DNA of 64,000 bases from contig NZ_CP009754.1 in assembly GCF_000772045.1 (NCBI RefSeq), positions 2,108,001 through 2,172,000 of the forward strand, given 5' to 3'. Position 1 is the first letter of the stretch; each line of letters opens with the position of its first letter. The DNA comes from Streptomyces sp. CCM_MD2014 (GTDB lineage Bacteria; Actinomycetota; Actinomycetes; Streptomycetales; Streptomycetaceae). The notes under the pieces are model-generated. The model worked only from the letters and a program-made list of their open reading frames with translations. It searched no databases and was not told the DNA's origin. This document shows, piece after piece, positions 51,819 to 60,286 of the stretch. The position numbers and the translations under genes were made by a program.

Positions 51819-53342
51819 ATGAGACGCATGCGTTCCATCCGGGCGGCCCTCACCGCGGCCGCCACCACCGTGGCCGCGGTGGGCCTCGCGCTGACCGGCA
51901 CCGGCGCGGCCCAGGCGGCGACCCCGCTGCCGGACCGGGTCTTCGCCCCGTACTTCGAGGCCTGGACCGGCGAGAGCCCGGCCGCGCTGTCCGCCCAGTC
52001 GGGTGCCAAGCACCTGACGATGGCCTTCCTCCAGACGGCGACCGCGGGCTCGTGCACGCCGTACTGGAACGGCGACACCTCGATGCCGATCGCGCAGTCG
52101 ACCTTCGGCGCCGACGTCGACACCATCCAGGCGAACGGCGGGGACGTCATCCCCTCGTTCGGCGGCTACACGGCCGACACCACCGGCACCGAGATCGCCG
52201 ACAGCTGCACCGACGTCCAGCAGATCGCCGCGGCCTACGAGAAGGTCATCACGACCTACGACGTCACCCGGCTCGACATGGACATCGAGATCGACTCGCT
52301 GGACAACACCGCGGGCATCGACCGCCGCAACAAGGCGATCAAGCTGGTCCAGGACTGGGCCGCGGCGAACGGCCGGGACATCGAGATCTCCTACACGCTG
52401 CCCACGACCACCCGCGGCCTCGCGAGCAACGGCGTCGCCCTGCTCGAGAACGCCGTGAAGAACGGCACCGAGGTCGACGTCGTGAACCTCATGACGTTCG
52501 ACTACTACGACAACCAGCCGCACGACATGGCCAAGGACACCCAGACGGCCACCCAGGGCCTGCACGACGTGCTGGCCCGGCTCTACCCGGACAAGTCCTC
52601 GGCCGACCTGTGGCACATGATCGGCGTCATCGAGATGATCGGCGTCGACGACTTCGGACCGGCGGAGACCTTCACCCTGGACAACGCCCGCACGGTCTAC
52701 GACTGGGCCGTGAAGCAGGGAATCAACACGCTGTCCTTCTGGGCGCTGCAGCGGGACAACGGCAGCTGTGCGGGCGGCGGCGCGGCCGACAACTGCTCGG
52801 GCATCCAGCAGAACACCTGGGACTTCTCGCACATCTTCGCGCCCTTCACCAGCGGCAGCACCGCCCCGGAGAACGACTTCTCCCTCTCCGCCACCCCGGC
52901 CTCGGGCACCGTGACCGCGGGGGCCTCGGCCACCACCACCGTGAAGACCGCGGTGACGTCGGGCACGGCGGAGACGGTGCAGCTCAAGGCGAGCGGGGTC
53001 CCGGCGGGCGTCACCGCGTCCTTCAGCCCCGCCTCGGTCACCGCGGGCGGCCAGTCGACGCTCACCCTCGCCAGCACCGACCGGGCGGTCTCGGGCACCT
53101 ACTCCGTCACCGCCACCGGCACCAGCCCGTCGGGCAGCCACAGCACCACGTACTCCCTGACCGTCACCGGCGGTGACGGCAACCAGTGCACGGCCGCCCC
53201 GTGGGACTCGGGCGCGATCTACACCGGCGGGCAGCAGGTCTCCCACGAGGGTCACACCTGGAAGGCCAAGTGGTGGACGACCGGCGAGGAGCCCGGGACC
53301 ACCGGCCAGTGGGGCGTCTGGCAGGACCTCGGCGCCTGCTGA
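51819..53342 (+). CDS. chiH: Secreted GH18 chitinase with Ig-like and chitin-binding domains
   Basis: 507 aa. A signal peptide (Arg-rich start, hydrophobic core, cleavage after GAAQAA near residue 32) is followed by a GH18 catalytic domain whose DxDxE motif is D153-M-D155-I-E157, with E157 the acid catalyst. NLMTFDYYD and TLSFWALQRDNG are further GH18 signatures. A Ser/Thr/Ala-rich fibronectin/Ig-like module (residues about 355-450) leads to a C-terminal CBM5/12-type chitin-binding domain (AAPWDSGAIYTGGQQVSHEG, WWTTGEEPG). It degrades chitin outside the cell. Position next to dxs and domain layout match chiH of S. coelicolor as I recall it; the symbol is by that synteny. Confidence 0.92.
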   Translation: MRRMRSIRAALTAAATTVAAVGLALTGTGAAQAATPLPDRVFAPYFEAWTGESPAALSAQSGAKHLTMAFLQTATAGSCTPYWNGDTSMPIAQSTFGADVDTIQANGGDVIPSFGGYTADTTGTEIADSCTDVQQIAAAYEKVITTYDVTRLDMDIEIDSLDNTAGIDRRNKAIKLVQDWAAANGRDIEISYTLPTTTRGLASNGVALLENAVKNGTEVDVVNLMTFDYYDNQPHDMAKDTQTATQGLHDVLARLYPDKSSADLWHMIGVIEMIGVDDFGPAETFTLDNARTVYDWAVKQGINTLSFWALQRDNGSCAGGGAADNCSGIQQNTWDFSHIFAPFTSGSTAPENDFSLSATPASGTVTAGASATTTVKTAVTSGTAETVQLKASGVPAGVTASFSPASVTAGGQSTLTLASTDRAVSGTYSVTATGTSPSGSHSTTYSLTVTGGDGNQCTAAPWDSGAIYTGGQQVSHEGHTWKAKWWTTGEEPGTTGQWGVWQDLGAC

Positions 53343-53372
53343 CGACGAGCAGGTCCCACCGACGCGACACAG

Positions 53373-53419
53373 CGGTCCGCCCGCCGGCCCAGGGCTCAGC
53401 TGGGCGGGCGGGCGGACCG
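53373..53419. terminator. Hairpin terminator between chitinase and xylH
   Basis: An 18-bp stem with a single mismatch (53373-53390 with 53402-53419) and an 11-nt loop lies between the two converging genes. Confidence 0.8.
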
Positions 53420-53438
53420 TCGTCGGCCGTGCGGGACG

Positions 53439-54731
53439 CTATGCGCGGCCGGCCGTCTTCTGCGTCTTGCGGGTGACCGCGTCGATGACGACGGTCGCCA
53501 GCAGGACGCCACCGGTGATCATGTACTGGACCGGCGAGGCGACGCCCTCCAGGGCGAGGCCGTACTGGATCGAGACGATGACCATCACACCGAGCAGCGC
53601 GTCCCAGGTGCGGCCGCGGCCGCCGAACAGGGACGTGCCGCCGATCACGGCCGCGGCGATGACGTTCATCAGGAAGTCACCGGCTCCGGCCCCCTGGTTG
53701 GCCGAGGCGATCCGGGAGGCGACGAACAGGCCGCCGATCGCGGCGAAGGTGCCGGCGATCGCGAAGACCGAGATCCGGACCAGCTCCACGTTGATGCCGG
53801 CGCGGCGGGAGGCCTCGACGCTGCCGCCGAGCGCGTAGACCTTGCGCCCGTAGGACGTGCGGCGCAGCACGAAGTCCGTGAGCAGCAGGAACACCAGGAA
53901 GATGACCACGGCCAGCGGCAGGCCCTTGTACTGGTTGAACACGATCGCCACGACGAAGGCCAGCACGGCCAGGAGCACCGTGCGGACGACGACCTCGTTC
54001 AGCGGCCGGGAGGGCAGACCGGCGGCGGCGCGGCGACGGTTGTCGAAGTACGCGGAGAGGAAGTACCCCGCGGTGACGACGACCGCCAGGCCGTAGGCGG
54101 CGGCCACGTCGCTGAAGTAGTAGCTGGTCAGCTTGACGACCAGACCGTCGGCGGGCAGGTTGATCGTGCCGTTGCTGCCCAGGACCTGGAGCATGAAGCC
54201 CTGCCAGAACAGCAGTCCGGCAAGCGTCACGGCGAAGGCGGGGACGCCGATCCGGGCGAAGAAGAAGCCGTGGACCGCGCCGGCGACGGTGCCGGTGAGA
54301 ATGGCCAGGACCAGGGCCAGGACCTCGTTCATCCCGTGGGTGACGCTCAGCACCGCGAAGGTGGCGCCCGCGACACCGCTGACCGAGCCGACCGACAGGT
54401 CGATCTCGCCGAGCAGCAGGACGAAGACGATGCCGACGGCGATCAGGCCGGTGCCGACCATGGCGACCGCCATGTTCGTGAAGTTGCCGGCCGTCAGGAA
54501 GTTGGAGTTCAGGCTGGTGAAGATGGCCCAGATGATCACCAGGCCGACGACGACCGGTATGGACCCGAGGTCACCGGCCTTCATCTTGCGCTTGAACTCG
54601 GAGAGGTAGCCCGCGAAGCCCTGCTCGCGCACCAGCAGCCGCGGGTCGACCGCGGTGGCCGCGCCGGAGGCCGCGGCGGAGTTCTCCACCGTGTGGTCCT
54701 TGGCGGGTGTGGAGGTCTTGTCGATGCTCAC
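53439..54731 (-). CDS. xylH: Xylose ABC importer, permease
   Basis: 430 aa membrane subunit of a CUT2-type sugar importer. About ten hydrophobic segments; the RbsC/XylH core includes NFTNMAVAMVGTGLIAVGIVFVLLLGEIDLSVGSVSG, PAFAVTLAGLLFWQG and AVIGGTSLFGGRGRTWDALLGVMV. An unusual long N-terminal cytoplasmic tail precedes the first span. The GTG overlaps the stop of xylG (GTGA), showing coupling. With XylF and XylG it should import xylose; this unit next to rok7B7 corresponds to the characterised xylFGH operon of S. coelicolor. Confidence 0.93.
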   Translation of the reverse strand: MSIDKTSTPAKDHTVENSAAASGAATAVDPRLLVREQGFAGYLSEFKRKMKAGDLGSIPVVVGLVIIWAIFTSLNSNFLTAGNFTNMAVAMVGTGLIAVGIVFVLLLGEIDLSVGSVSGVAGATFAVLSVTHGMNEVLALVLAILTGTVAGAVHGFFFARIGVPAFAVTLAGLLFWQGFMLQVLGSNGTINLPADGLVVKLTSYYFSDVAAAYGLAVVVTAGYFLSAYFDNRRRAAAGLPSRPLNEVVVRTVLLAVLAFVVAIVFNQYKGLPLAVVIFLVFLLLTDFVLRRTSYGRKVYALGGSVEASRRAGINVELVRISVFAIAGTFAAIGGLFVASRIASANQGAGAGDFLMNVIAAAVIGGTSLFGGRGRTWDALLGVMVIVSIQYGLALEGVASPVQYMITGGVLLATVVIDAVTRKTQKTAGRA

Positions 54732-55519
54732 TTCTTGATCTCCCCATTGGTGCGCGCCGCACGACGGGTCACGGCGTTCTCCGTGGCGCCCGTGATGGCG
54801 GAGATGATCTCTTCCTGCGAGGTCGACTTGACCTCGAAGACGCCGTTGTTGCGCCCCAGGCGCAGGACGGCGACCTTGTCGGCGACCGCCTTGACGTCGG
54901 CCATGTTGTGGCTGATGAGGATCACGGCGTGGCCGCGCTCCCGCAGCCGCTCCACGAGGTCGAGCACCTGGGCGGTCTGCTCGACGCCGAGGGCGGCGGT
55001 GGGCTCGTCGAGGATGACCAGCTTGGGCTCGCCGAGCATGGACCGGGCGATCGCCACGACCTGGCGCTGACCGCCGGAGAGGGAGGCGATCGGGATGCGG
55101 ACGCTCGGGATGCGGATGGACAGCGTGTCCAGCAGCTCGCGGGAGCGGCGCTCCATCTCCACCTCGTCCAGGACACCGCGCCTGCGGATCTCCCGGCCCA
55201 GGAAGAGGTTGCCGACCACGTCGATGTTGTCGCACAGCGCGAGGTCCTGGTAGACGGTCGCGATGCCCAGGTTCTGGGCGTCGTGCGGCTTGTTGATAGT
55301 GACGGCCTTGCCGTCCCACTCGATGGCGCCTTCATCGATGGGGTGCACGCCGGCGATCGTCTTGACCAGCGTGGACTTTCCGGCTCCGTTGTCGCCCACC
55401 AGGGCGACCACTTCACCGGCGTGGACCTCAAGCTCGACGTCGGTGAGCGCCTGGACGGCACCGAATCGCTTGGAGACCCCGCGCAACGCCAGCACGGGCG
55501 TAGCGGACACGTGAACCAT
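54728..55519 (-). CDS. xylG: Xylose ABC importer, ATP-binding protein
   Basis: 263 aa ATPase, single-domain as in actinobacterial CUT2 systems. Walker A GDNGAGKST, Q-loop VYQDLALCD, signature SLSGGQRQVVAIA, Walker B LVILDEPTAALG and H-loop LISHNMADV are intact. The ATG at 55519 is directly abutted by AAGGAG, too close for normal use, while a GTG three codons later (55510) has that ribosome site at 9 nt; the latter may be the true start. It lies 164 nt after xylF, a gap larger than within the rest of the operon, in which no gene is seen. Confidence 0.93.
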   Translation of the reverse strand: MVHVSATPVLALRGVSKRFGAVQALTDVELEVHAGEVVALVGDNGAGKSTLVKTIAGVHPIDEGAIEWDGKAVTINKPHDAQNLGIATVYQDLALCDNIDVVGNLFLGREIRRRGVLDEVEMERRSRELLDTLSIRIPSVRIPIASLSGGQRQVVAIARSMLGEPKLVILDEPTAALGVEQTAQVLDLVERLRERGHAVILISHNMADVKAVADKVAVLRLGRNNGVFEVKSTSQEEIISAITGATENAVTRRAARTNGEIKK

Positions 55520-55683
55520 CTCCTTCGCCGCCTGACCCGGCGGGAGGTTGTGCAGAAGTATGAGGGGGGTTGTTCCGTCCGGCGCCCCGCGTAGCTTGCG
55601 GGGCTGATGAGTGCGGGGCGCCGGAGGAAACCGGGGGCAGCCGGGCCCCGTACGCGCTCACGCGGTACGGGAAGCCGGACCGC

Positions 55684-56799
55684 TTACTTCAGACCGATCT
55701 TGTCGCAGGCGGCCTTGTAGTTGCCCGCGCAGATCTCGTCGAGGGTGTAGAAGCCCTCCTTGATCACGGTCTCCTTGATGTTGTCCTTGGTCAGCGAGAC
55801 GACCGGGACGAGCACCGAGGGGATGCCCTTGGTGGTGGCGCTGTCGGCCTTGTCCTTCGCGATCGAGTCGAGCGACTCGCCCTTGGCGAGGGCGACGGCC
55901 ATCTCACCGGCGATCGCGGCCTCCTGCGGGTAGGACTTGTAGACGCTCATGTACTGCTCGCCGGTGATGATCCGCTGCACGCCCGCGAGTTCGGCGTCCT
56001 GGCCGGTGACCGGGATGTCGGAGATGCCGGCCGCCTTGAGGGCGGTGATGATGCCGCCCGCCATGCCGTCGTTGGCGGAGTAGACGCCGATGATCTTGTC
56101 CTTGCCGATGGCGGAGATCGCGCCCTCCATGTTGGCGTTGGCGTTCTCCGGCTTCCACTCCTTGGTGTCGTACTCGCGGCCGACGTTCACCTTGCCGTCG
56201 AGGACGGAGTGGGCGCCCTCCTTGAACTGGGCGGCGTTCGGGTCGGTGGCGGAGCCGTTCATCATGACGATCTGGCCGTCCTTGGCCTTGTCGCCCAGCG
56301 CCTTCAGCAGGGCCTCGCCCTGGGTCTTGCCGACCGTGACGTTGTCGAACGAGGTGTAGGCGTCGATCGGGCCCTCGGCCAGGCGGTCGTAGGCGACGAC
56401 CGGGATGTCGGCCTGCTCCGCCTTGGTGATGGAGCCGGCGATGGCCTTGGAGTCCACCGCGTCCACGATCAGCACGTCGACCTTGTTGGTGATCATCGTG
56501 TCGACCTGCTGGGCCTGCAGTGTGGCGTCCTGCTTGGCGTTGGCGTAGACGATCTCGCCCTTGCCGTTCGTCAGCTCCTTGACCTTCTTCTCGATCAAGG
56601 GCTTGTCGAACTTCTCGTAGCGAGCGGTCTGGTTCTCCGGAAGGAGGAGCCCGACCTTGATGGCGTCGCCCTTCTTGGCCGCCGAGTCCGACGAGTCGCT
56701 GCCGCCGTCGGCCTCCTTGGCGCTGCCACAGGCGGCGAGCGAGACGGCCATCGCGGTGGTGGCAACGGCAACGGCGGCACGACGCATACGCGTGTTCAC
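55684..56799 (-). CDS. xylF: Xylose-binding lipoprotein
   Basis: 371 aa substrate-binding protein. A signal peptide ends in lipobox LAAC (Cys at about residue 24) followed by a Ser/Asp/Lys-rich linker. The periplasmic-binding-protein type I fold is clear: IKVGLLLPENQTARYEKFDKPL, VDVLIVDAVDSKAIAG, VVAYDRLAEGPIDAYTSFDN, GVYSANDGMAGGIITALKAAG and VTGQDAELAGVQRI, all matching XylF/ChvE-type pentose binders. GTG start with GGGAGG upstream. It is the first gene of xylFGH. The 56800-56920 gap to the regulator holds the promoter. Confidence 0.93.
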   Translation of the reverse strand: MNTRMRRAAVAVATTAMAVSLAACGSAKEADGGSDSSDSAAKKGDAIKVGLLLPENQTARYEKFDKPLIEKKVKELTNGKGEIVYANAKQDATLQAQQVDTMITNKVDVLIVDAVDSKAIAGSITKAEQADIPVVAYDRLAEGPIDAYTSFDNVTVGKTQGEALLKALGDKAKDGQIVMMNGSATDPNAAQFKEGAHSVLDGKVNVGREYDTKEWKPENANANMEGAISAIGKDKIIGVYSANDGMAGGIITALKAAGISDIPVTGQDAELAGVQRIITGEQYMSVYKSYPQEAAIAGEMAVALAKGESLDSIAKDKADSATTKGIPSVLVPVVSLTKDNIKETVIKEGFYTLDEICAGNYKAACDKIGLK

Positions 56800-56920
56800 T
56801 TCACAAACCTCCCTGACGAGGCCGCGTCGTTGCGGCCGAGGTGGCTGGAAGTCAACTCGGCCACACGTGCGACGTCAAGAAGTAAATCCTTAACGAGATG
56901 ACAACGGTGCCATCCGTGCT

Positions 56921-58177
56921 CTAAGTGAAGGCAGGCGTGGCCGTCGGCAGGCCGCCGGTCGCAGATCCGTCCAAAAGGGTCGAATCGCCCATCTCGCTCA
57001 GCGCCAGGGCGAGCGCCCCGAGGACCTCCGCGCGGCCCCCGAGAGCCCCCGGAAGTACGGAGAGTTGGCGCGCCGCGCTGGGGATGGCGTAGCGCCCGAC
57101 GGACTCCCTTATCGGCCCGAGCACCAGCTCGCCGGCCTCGGCGAGATCACCGCCGAGGACGACCCGGCTCGGGTTGAGCAGGTTGCAGAGGTTGGCGACT
57201 CCACTGCCGATGTGACGGCCGACGTCGGCGATCACCCGACGGCAACCGGGGTCCCCGTCCCGGGCCAGCCGCACCACGCCCTCCATCGTCAGATCGGTGC
57301 CGTGGCTGGGCTGGAGGAGCGGAAGCACATAGCGTGCTGCCGCGAAGGTCTCCAGGCAACCCCGGTTTCCGCACCGGCAGACGGGACCGGCCTCATCGAG
57401 GGTGATGTGCCCGATTTCTCCCGCCGTGCCGCCGGGGCCCCGGTAGATCTTCCCGCTGATCACCAGACCGGCGCCGACGCCGCTGGCGACCTTGATGTAG
57501 GCCAGGTCCCGCACGCCCCGGCCGCTGCCCCAGACGAGCTCGCCCAGGGCGCCGAGGTTGGCGTCGTTGTCCACGTGCACCGGCACGCCGAGCCGCCCCC
57601 GCAGCTCCTCGGCGGGCCGGGTGCCGCCCCAGCCGGGCAGGATGGCCGTCGAGCCCAGGGTCCCGGACTCCACGTCGATCGGCCCGGGTACGCCGAGGCC
57701 CACCCCGGCGACCTTGGCCCGGTCCACGCCGGTGGCCGCGATCAACCGGCTGACCAGCTGTTCCGCCCGGTCGAAGCCCTGGGCCGCGGACGCGTCGACG
57801 TCCAGGGGCTCGGACTCCTCGGCGAGCACCTGGTGGGCGAGGTTGCCGACGGCGACGCGCAGGTGGGTGTGGCCGAAGTCCACGCCGATGACGATGCCGG
57901 CGTCGCCGCTCAGCGAGACGCTGCGGGCCCGCCGGCCGCCCGCGGAGGTGGGCGTGACCTCGACCGTTCCGCCGTCCTTCAGCTCGCGGACGATGTTCGA
58001 GACCGTGGCCGCGGACAGGCCCGTCGTCCTCGCGATCTCCGCCTGCGTGAGCGAACCGGCGAGCCGTACCGCCCGTACGACGCGTTCCAGGTTGGCTCGG
58101 TGCAGCGACGACTGCGACCCGGGAGTCTCCACGACGACCTCCTGCGCGCGGGGCCGCTTCGATGAGGCCCCTTCCAT
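56921..58177 (-). CDS. rok7B7: ROK-family transcriptional regulator
   Basis: 418 aa. N-terminal winged helix-turn-helix (residues about 25-80: LERVVRAVRLAGSLTQAEIARTTGLSAATVSNIVREL) followed by a ROK kinase-like sugar-sensing domain: ATP-site-like VIGVDFGHTHLRVAVG, sugar-site DNDANLGALGE and EIGHI, and the zinc motif C-R-C-G-N-R-G-C-L-E. It is known to repress the adjacent xylFGH and to act as a pleiotropic regulator of carbon catabolite control and antibiotics; the symbol is assigned from that neighbourhood. The ATG at 58177 is preferred over a TTG six bases upstream. It stands between the xylose and the NgcEFG-type importers. Confidence 0.87.
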   Translation of the reverse strand: MEGASSKRPRAQEVVVETPGSQSSLHRANLERVVRAVRLAGSLTQAEIARTTGLSAATVSNIVRELKDGGTVEVTPTSAGGRRARSVSLSGDAGIVIGVDFGHTHLRVAVGNLAHQVLAEESEPLDVDASAAQGFDRAEQLVSRLIAATGVDRAKVAGVGLGVPGPIDVESGTLGSTAILPGWGGTRPAEELRGRLGVPVHVDNDANLGALGELVWGSGRGVRDLAYIKVASGVGAGLVISGKIYRGPGGTAGEIGHITLDEAGPVCRCGNRGCLETFAAARYVLPLLQPSHGTDLTMEGVVRLARDGDPGCRRVIADVGRHIGSGVANLCNLLNPSRVVLGGDLAEAGELVLGPIRESVGRYAIPSAARQLSVLPGALGGRAEVLGALALALSEMGDSTLLDGSATGGLPTATPAFT

Positions 58178-58347
58178 GTGCAACTAGTGAACCCTAAGCA
58201 GAGCCGTTCGGGTCACCTACCGTCAAGAGGTTGAACCGTATCCAGGTATCCCATGCGGGCGGTTCCGCACATACGGGCATGCCGCCCCCTGGGTTCCGGG
58301 AGCGGCATGCGGGTGAGGTCTCGGGATTTCCGGGGCCGGGACGGGCG

Positions 58348-59271
58348 CTACTTCAGCGCACCCGCCGTGAGCCCCTGGACCACCTGGCGCTGGAAGACGA
58401 TGTACGCGGCCAGCACCGGCAGCATCGCCATGACCAGGCCGGCGAACAGGCCCGACCAGTCGCCCTTGTACCCCTGGCTGACCGCCAGCTGCACCAGGCC
58501 CTGGGTGAGGACGTGTTTGTCCGGGTCCGTGTTCAGCACGGTCGGCAGCATGTACTGGTTCCACTGGCCCAGGAAGTTGAAGATCCCCACGCTGATCAGG
58601 CCGGGCTTGGCCATCGGCAGCATGACCTGGAAGAACGTCCGGGTGTGCGAGGCCCCGTCCACGAAGGCGGCCTCGGCCACCGAACTCGGCAGGGTTCTGA
58701 AGAACCCGGTCAGGAAGAACACCGTGAAGGGCAGCGAATAGGCGATGTAGACCAGGATCAGCCCGTGGATGGTGTTCAGCATTCCCATGTTGTCCACGAC
58801 GTAGAACAACGGGACCAGGGCGAGCATGATCGGGAAACTCATGCCGGCGATGAACAAGTAATAGATGAACCGGTTGCCGGGAAAGTCGAACCGGGCCAGT
58901 ACATAGGCCGCCATGGAACCCAGCACGAGCGTGCCGACGAGCGAACCGCCCACCACGAGAACGGTGTTGAGGAAGTAGTCGCTCATGTGCGCCTGGGACC
59001 AGGCCCGCGACCAGTTGTCGAAGTTCAGCTTGTCGGGCAGTGACCAGGGCGAGCCGAAGATGGAGGCGTCGTCCTTGAAGGAGGTCATCACCGCCCACAC
59101 CAGCGGCATGCCGACCATGATCGCCCAGATGACGAGGACGCCGTGGGAGAAGACGTTGAGGGTGGTGCCCTCCTTCTTCCCCTCCTTGAGTCCGCCGGGG
59201 GCGGCCTGGGCCTTGATGACGGGCGTGCCGGGCTCGGCGGGCACGGGGGCGGGGGTCTCGGTCGTCTTCAT
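58348..59271 (-). CDS. ngcG: NgcG-type ABC sugar importer, inner membrane protein (MalG-like)
   Basis: 307 aa CUT1 permease. Six predicted spans after a disordered Pro/Lys-rich N-terminal tail (residues 1-40). The EAA loop that contacts the ATPase is EAAFVDGASHTRTFFQVMLPMAKPG near residue 205. No ATPase gene is in the unit, typical of Streptomyces CUT1 systems, which share the MsiK ATPase. By position next to rok7B7 and xylFGH it corresponds, from memory, to the ngcEFG chitobiose/N-acetylglucosamine importer of S. coelicolor (SCO6005-6007). Last gene of the operon; 3-nt gap after ngcF. Confidence 0.85.
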   Translation of the reverse strand: MKTTETPAPVPAEPGTPVIKAQAAPGGLKEGKKEGTTLNVFSHGVLVIWAIMVGMPLVWAVMTSFKDDASIFGSPWSLPDKLNFDNWSRAWSQAHMSDYFLNTVLVVGGSLVGTLVLGSMAAYVLARFDFPGNRFIYYLFIAGMSFPIMLALVPLFYVVDNMGMLNTIHGLILVYIAYSLPFTVFFLTGFFRTLPSSVAEAAFVDGASHTRTFFQVMLPMAKPGLISVGIFNFLGQWNQYMLPTVLNTDPDKHVLTQGLVQLAVSQGYKGDWSGLFAGLVMAMLPVLAAYIVFQRQVVQGLTAGALK

Positions 59272-59274
59272 TGA

Positions 59275-60201
59275 TCAGTACTCCAGCCGCTCGCGCCGGC
59301 CCAGCCGCATCACGACGGCGGCGAAGGCCAGCGTGACGACGAGGAGGGCGACGCCGATGGTGGTGGCGTAGGCGGCCTGACCGTCACGGAACGCCTTCTG
59401 GTACACGTACAGGACCATGACGGTGGTCGAGTAGTCGGGTCCGCCGGGTCCGGTCGTCATGATCTGCACGACCGCGAACGACTCGGCGCCCAGCGCGAGG
59501 ATGCCCATGTAGACCCAGCCGGACTGCACGGTGTCCCACAGCAGCGGCAGGGTCACCTTGAAGAAGGTGGTGGCGCGGTTCGCCCCGTCCAGCAGCGCGG
59601 CCTCGTACAGCTCCGCCGGGATGGAGGCCATGCCCGCGGAGAAGAGGACCACGAAGAAGCCCACCGTCGACCAGACGAGCACCGCCATCACGCACCACAG
59701 GGCGATGTCGGGGTCGCCCAGCCACAGCGGCTGGACGGAGTCCAGGCCGATCCCGCGCAGCAGGGAGTTGATCGCGCCGCTGTCGGGGTTGTAGGCGAAC
59801 TGGAACAGCAGGGCGACGATCGCGATGGACAGCACCTGCGGGAAGAAGTACACGATCTTGTAGAAGCCGGAGCCGCGCACACCGGTGATCGCCGGGCCGC
59901 CGCGGCGGCGCCGTCCGCCCACGTTGATCATGAAGGCGAAGAAGAGCGCCAGGCTGAGTGTCACCAGCGGCACCAACAGCGCGAACATCACGCTGTGCTG
60001 CAACGACTTCCAGAAGATGGTGTCGTCGAGCATCCGCGAGTAGTTGTCGAAGCCGACCATCTCGAACTCGGGACTCAGCCCCGTCCAGTCCGTGAACGAG
60101 TAGTAGATGGACTGGATGAACGGCCAGATGACGAAGAGCGCGTACAGTCCCAGGGGAACCGCCAGGAACCCCACGATGAACCGGTACTTGCCGTGCTGCA
60201 T
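59275..60201 (-). CDS. ngcF: NgcF-type ABC sugar importer, inner membrane protein (MalF-like)
   Basis: 308 aa CUT1 permease with six spans. MQHGKYRFIVGFLAVPLGLYALFVIWPFIQSIYYSFTDW is the family start and ELYEAALLDGANRATTFFKVTLPLLW is the EAA loop. It pairs with the neighbouring MalG-like permease to form the channel for sugars delivered by the binding protein. Located 85 nt after the binding-protein gene and 3 nt before ngcG. Confidence 0.87.
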   Translation of the reverse strand: MQHGKYRFIVGFLAVPLGLYALFVIWPFIQSIYYSFTDWTGLSPEFEMVGFDNYSRMLDDTIFWKSLQHSVMFALLVPLVTLSLALFFAFMINVGGRRRRGGPAITGVRGSGFYKIVYFFPQVLSIAIVALLFQFAYNPDSGAINSLLRGIGLDSVQPLWLGDPDIALWCVMAVLVWSTVGFFVVLFSAGMASIPAELYEAALLDGANRATTFFKVTLPLLWDTVQSGWVYMGILALGAESFAVVQIMTTGPGGPDYSTTVMVLYVYQKAFRDGQAAYATTIGVALLVVTLAFAAVVMRLGRRERLEY

Positions 60202-60286
60202 TGCTACCGACCCCGATCTGCGCGCGGGTGGCGCCGCCAGGGCCCGCCCGGCGCGGTGGCGCCGGACAGGCCCTGGTGACGCGTCC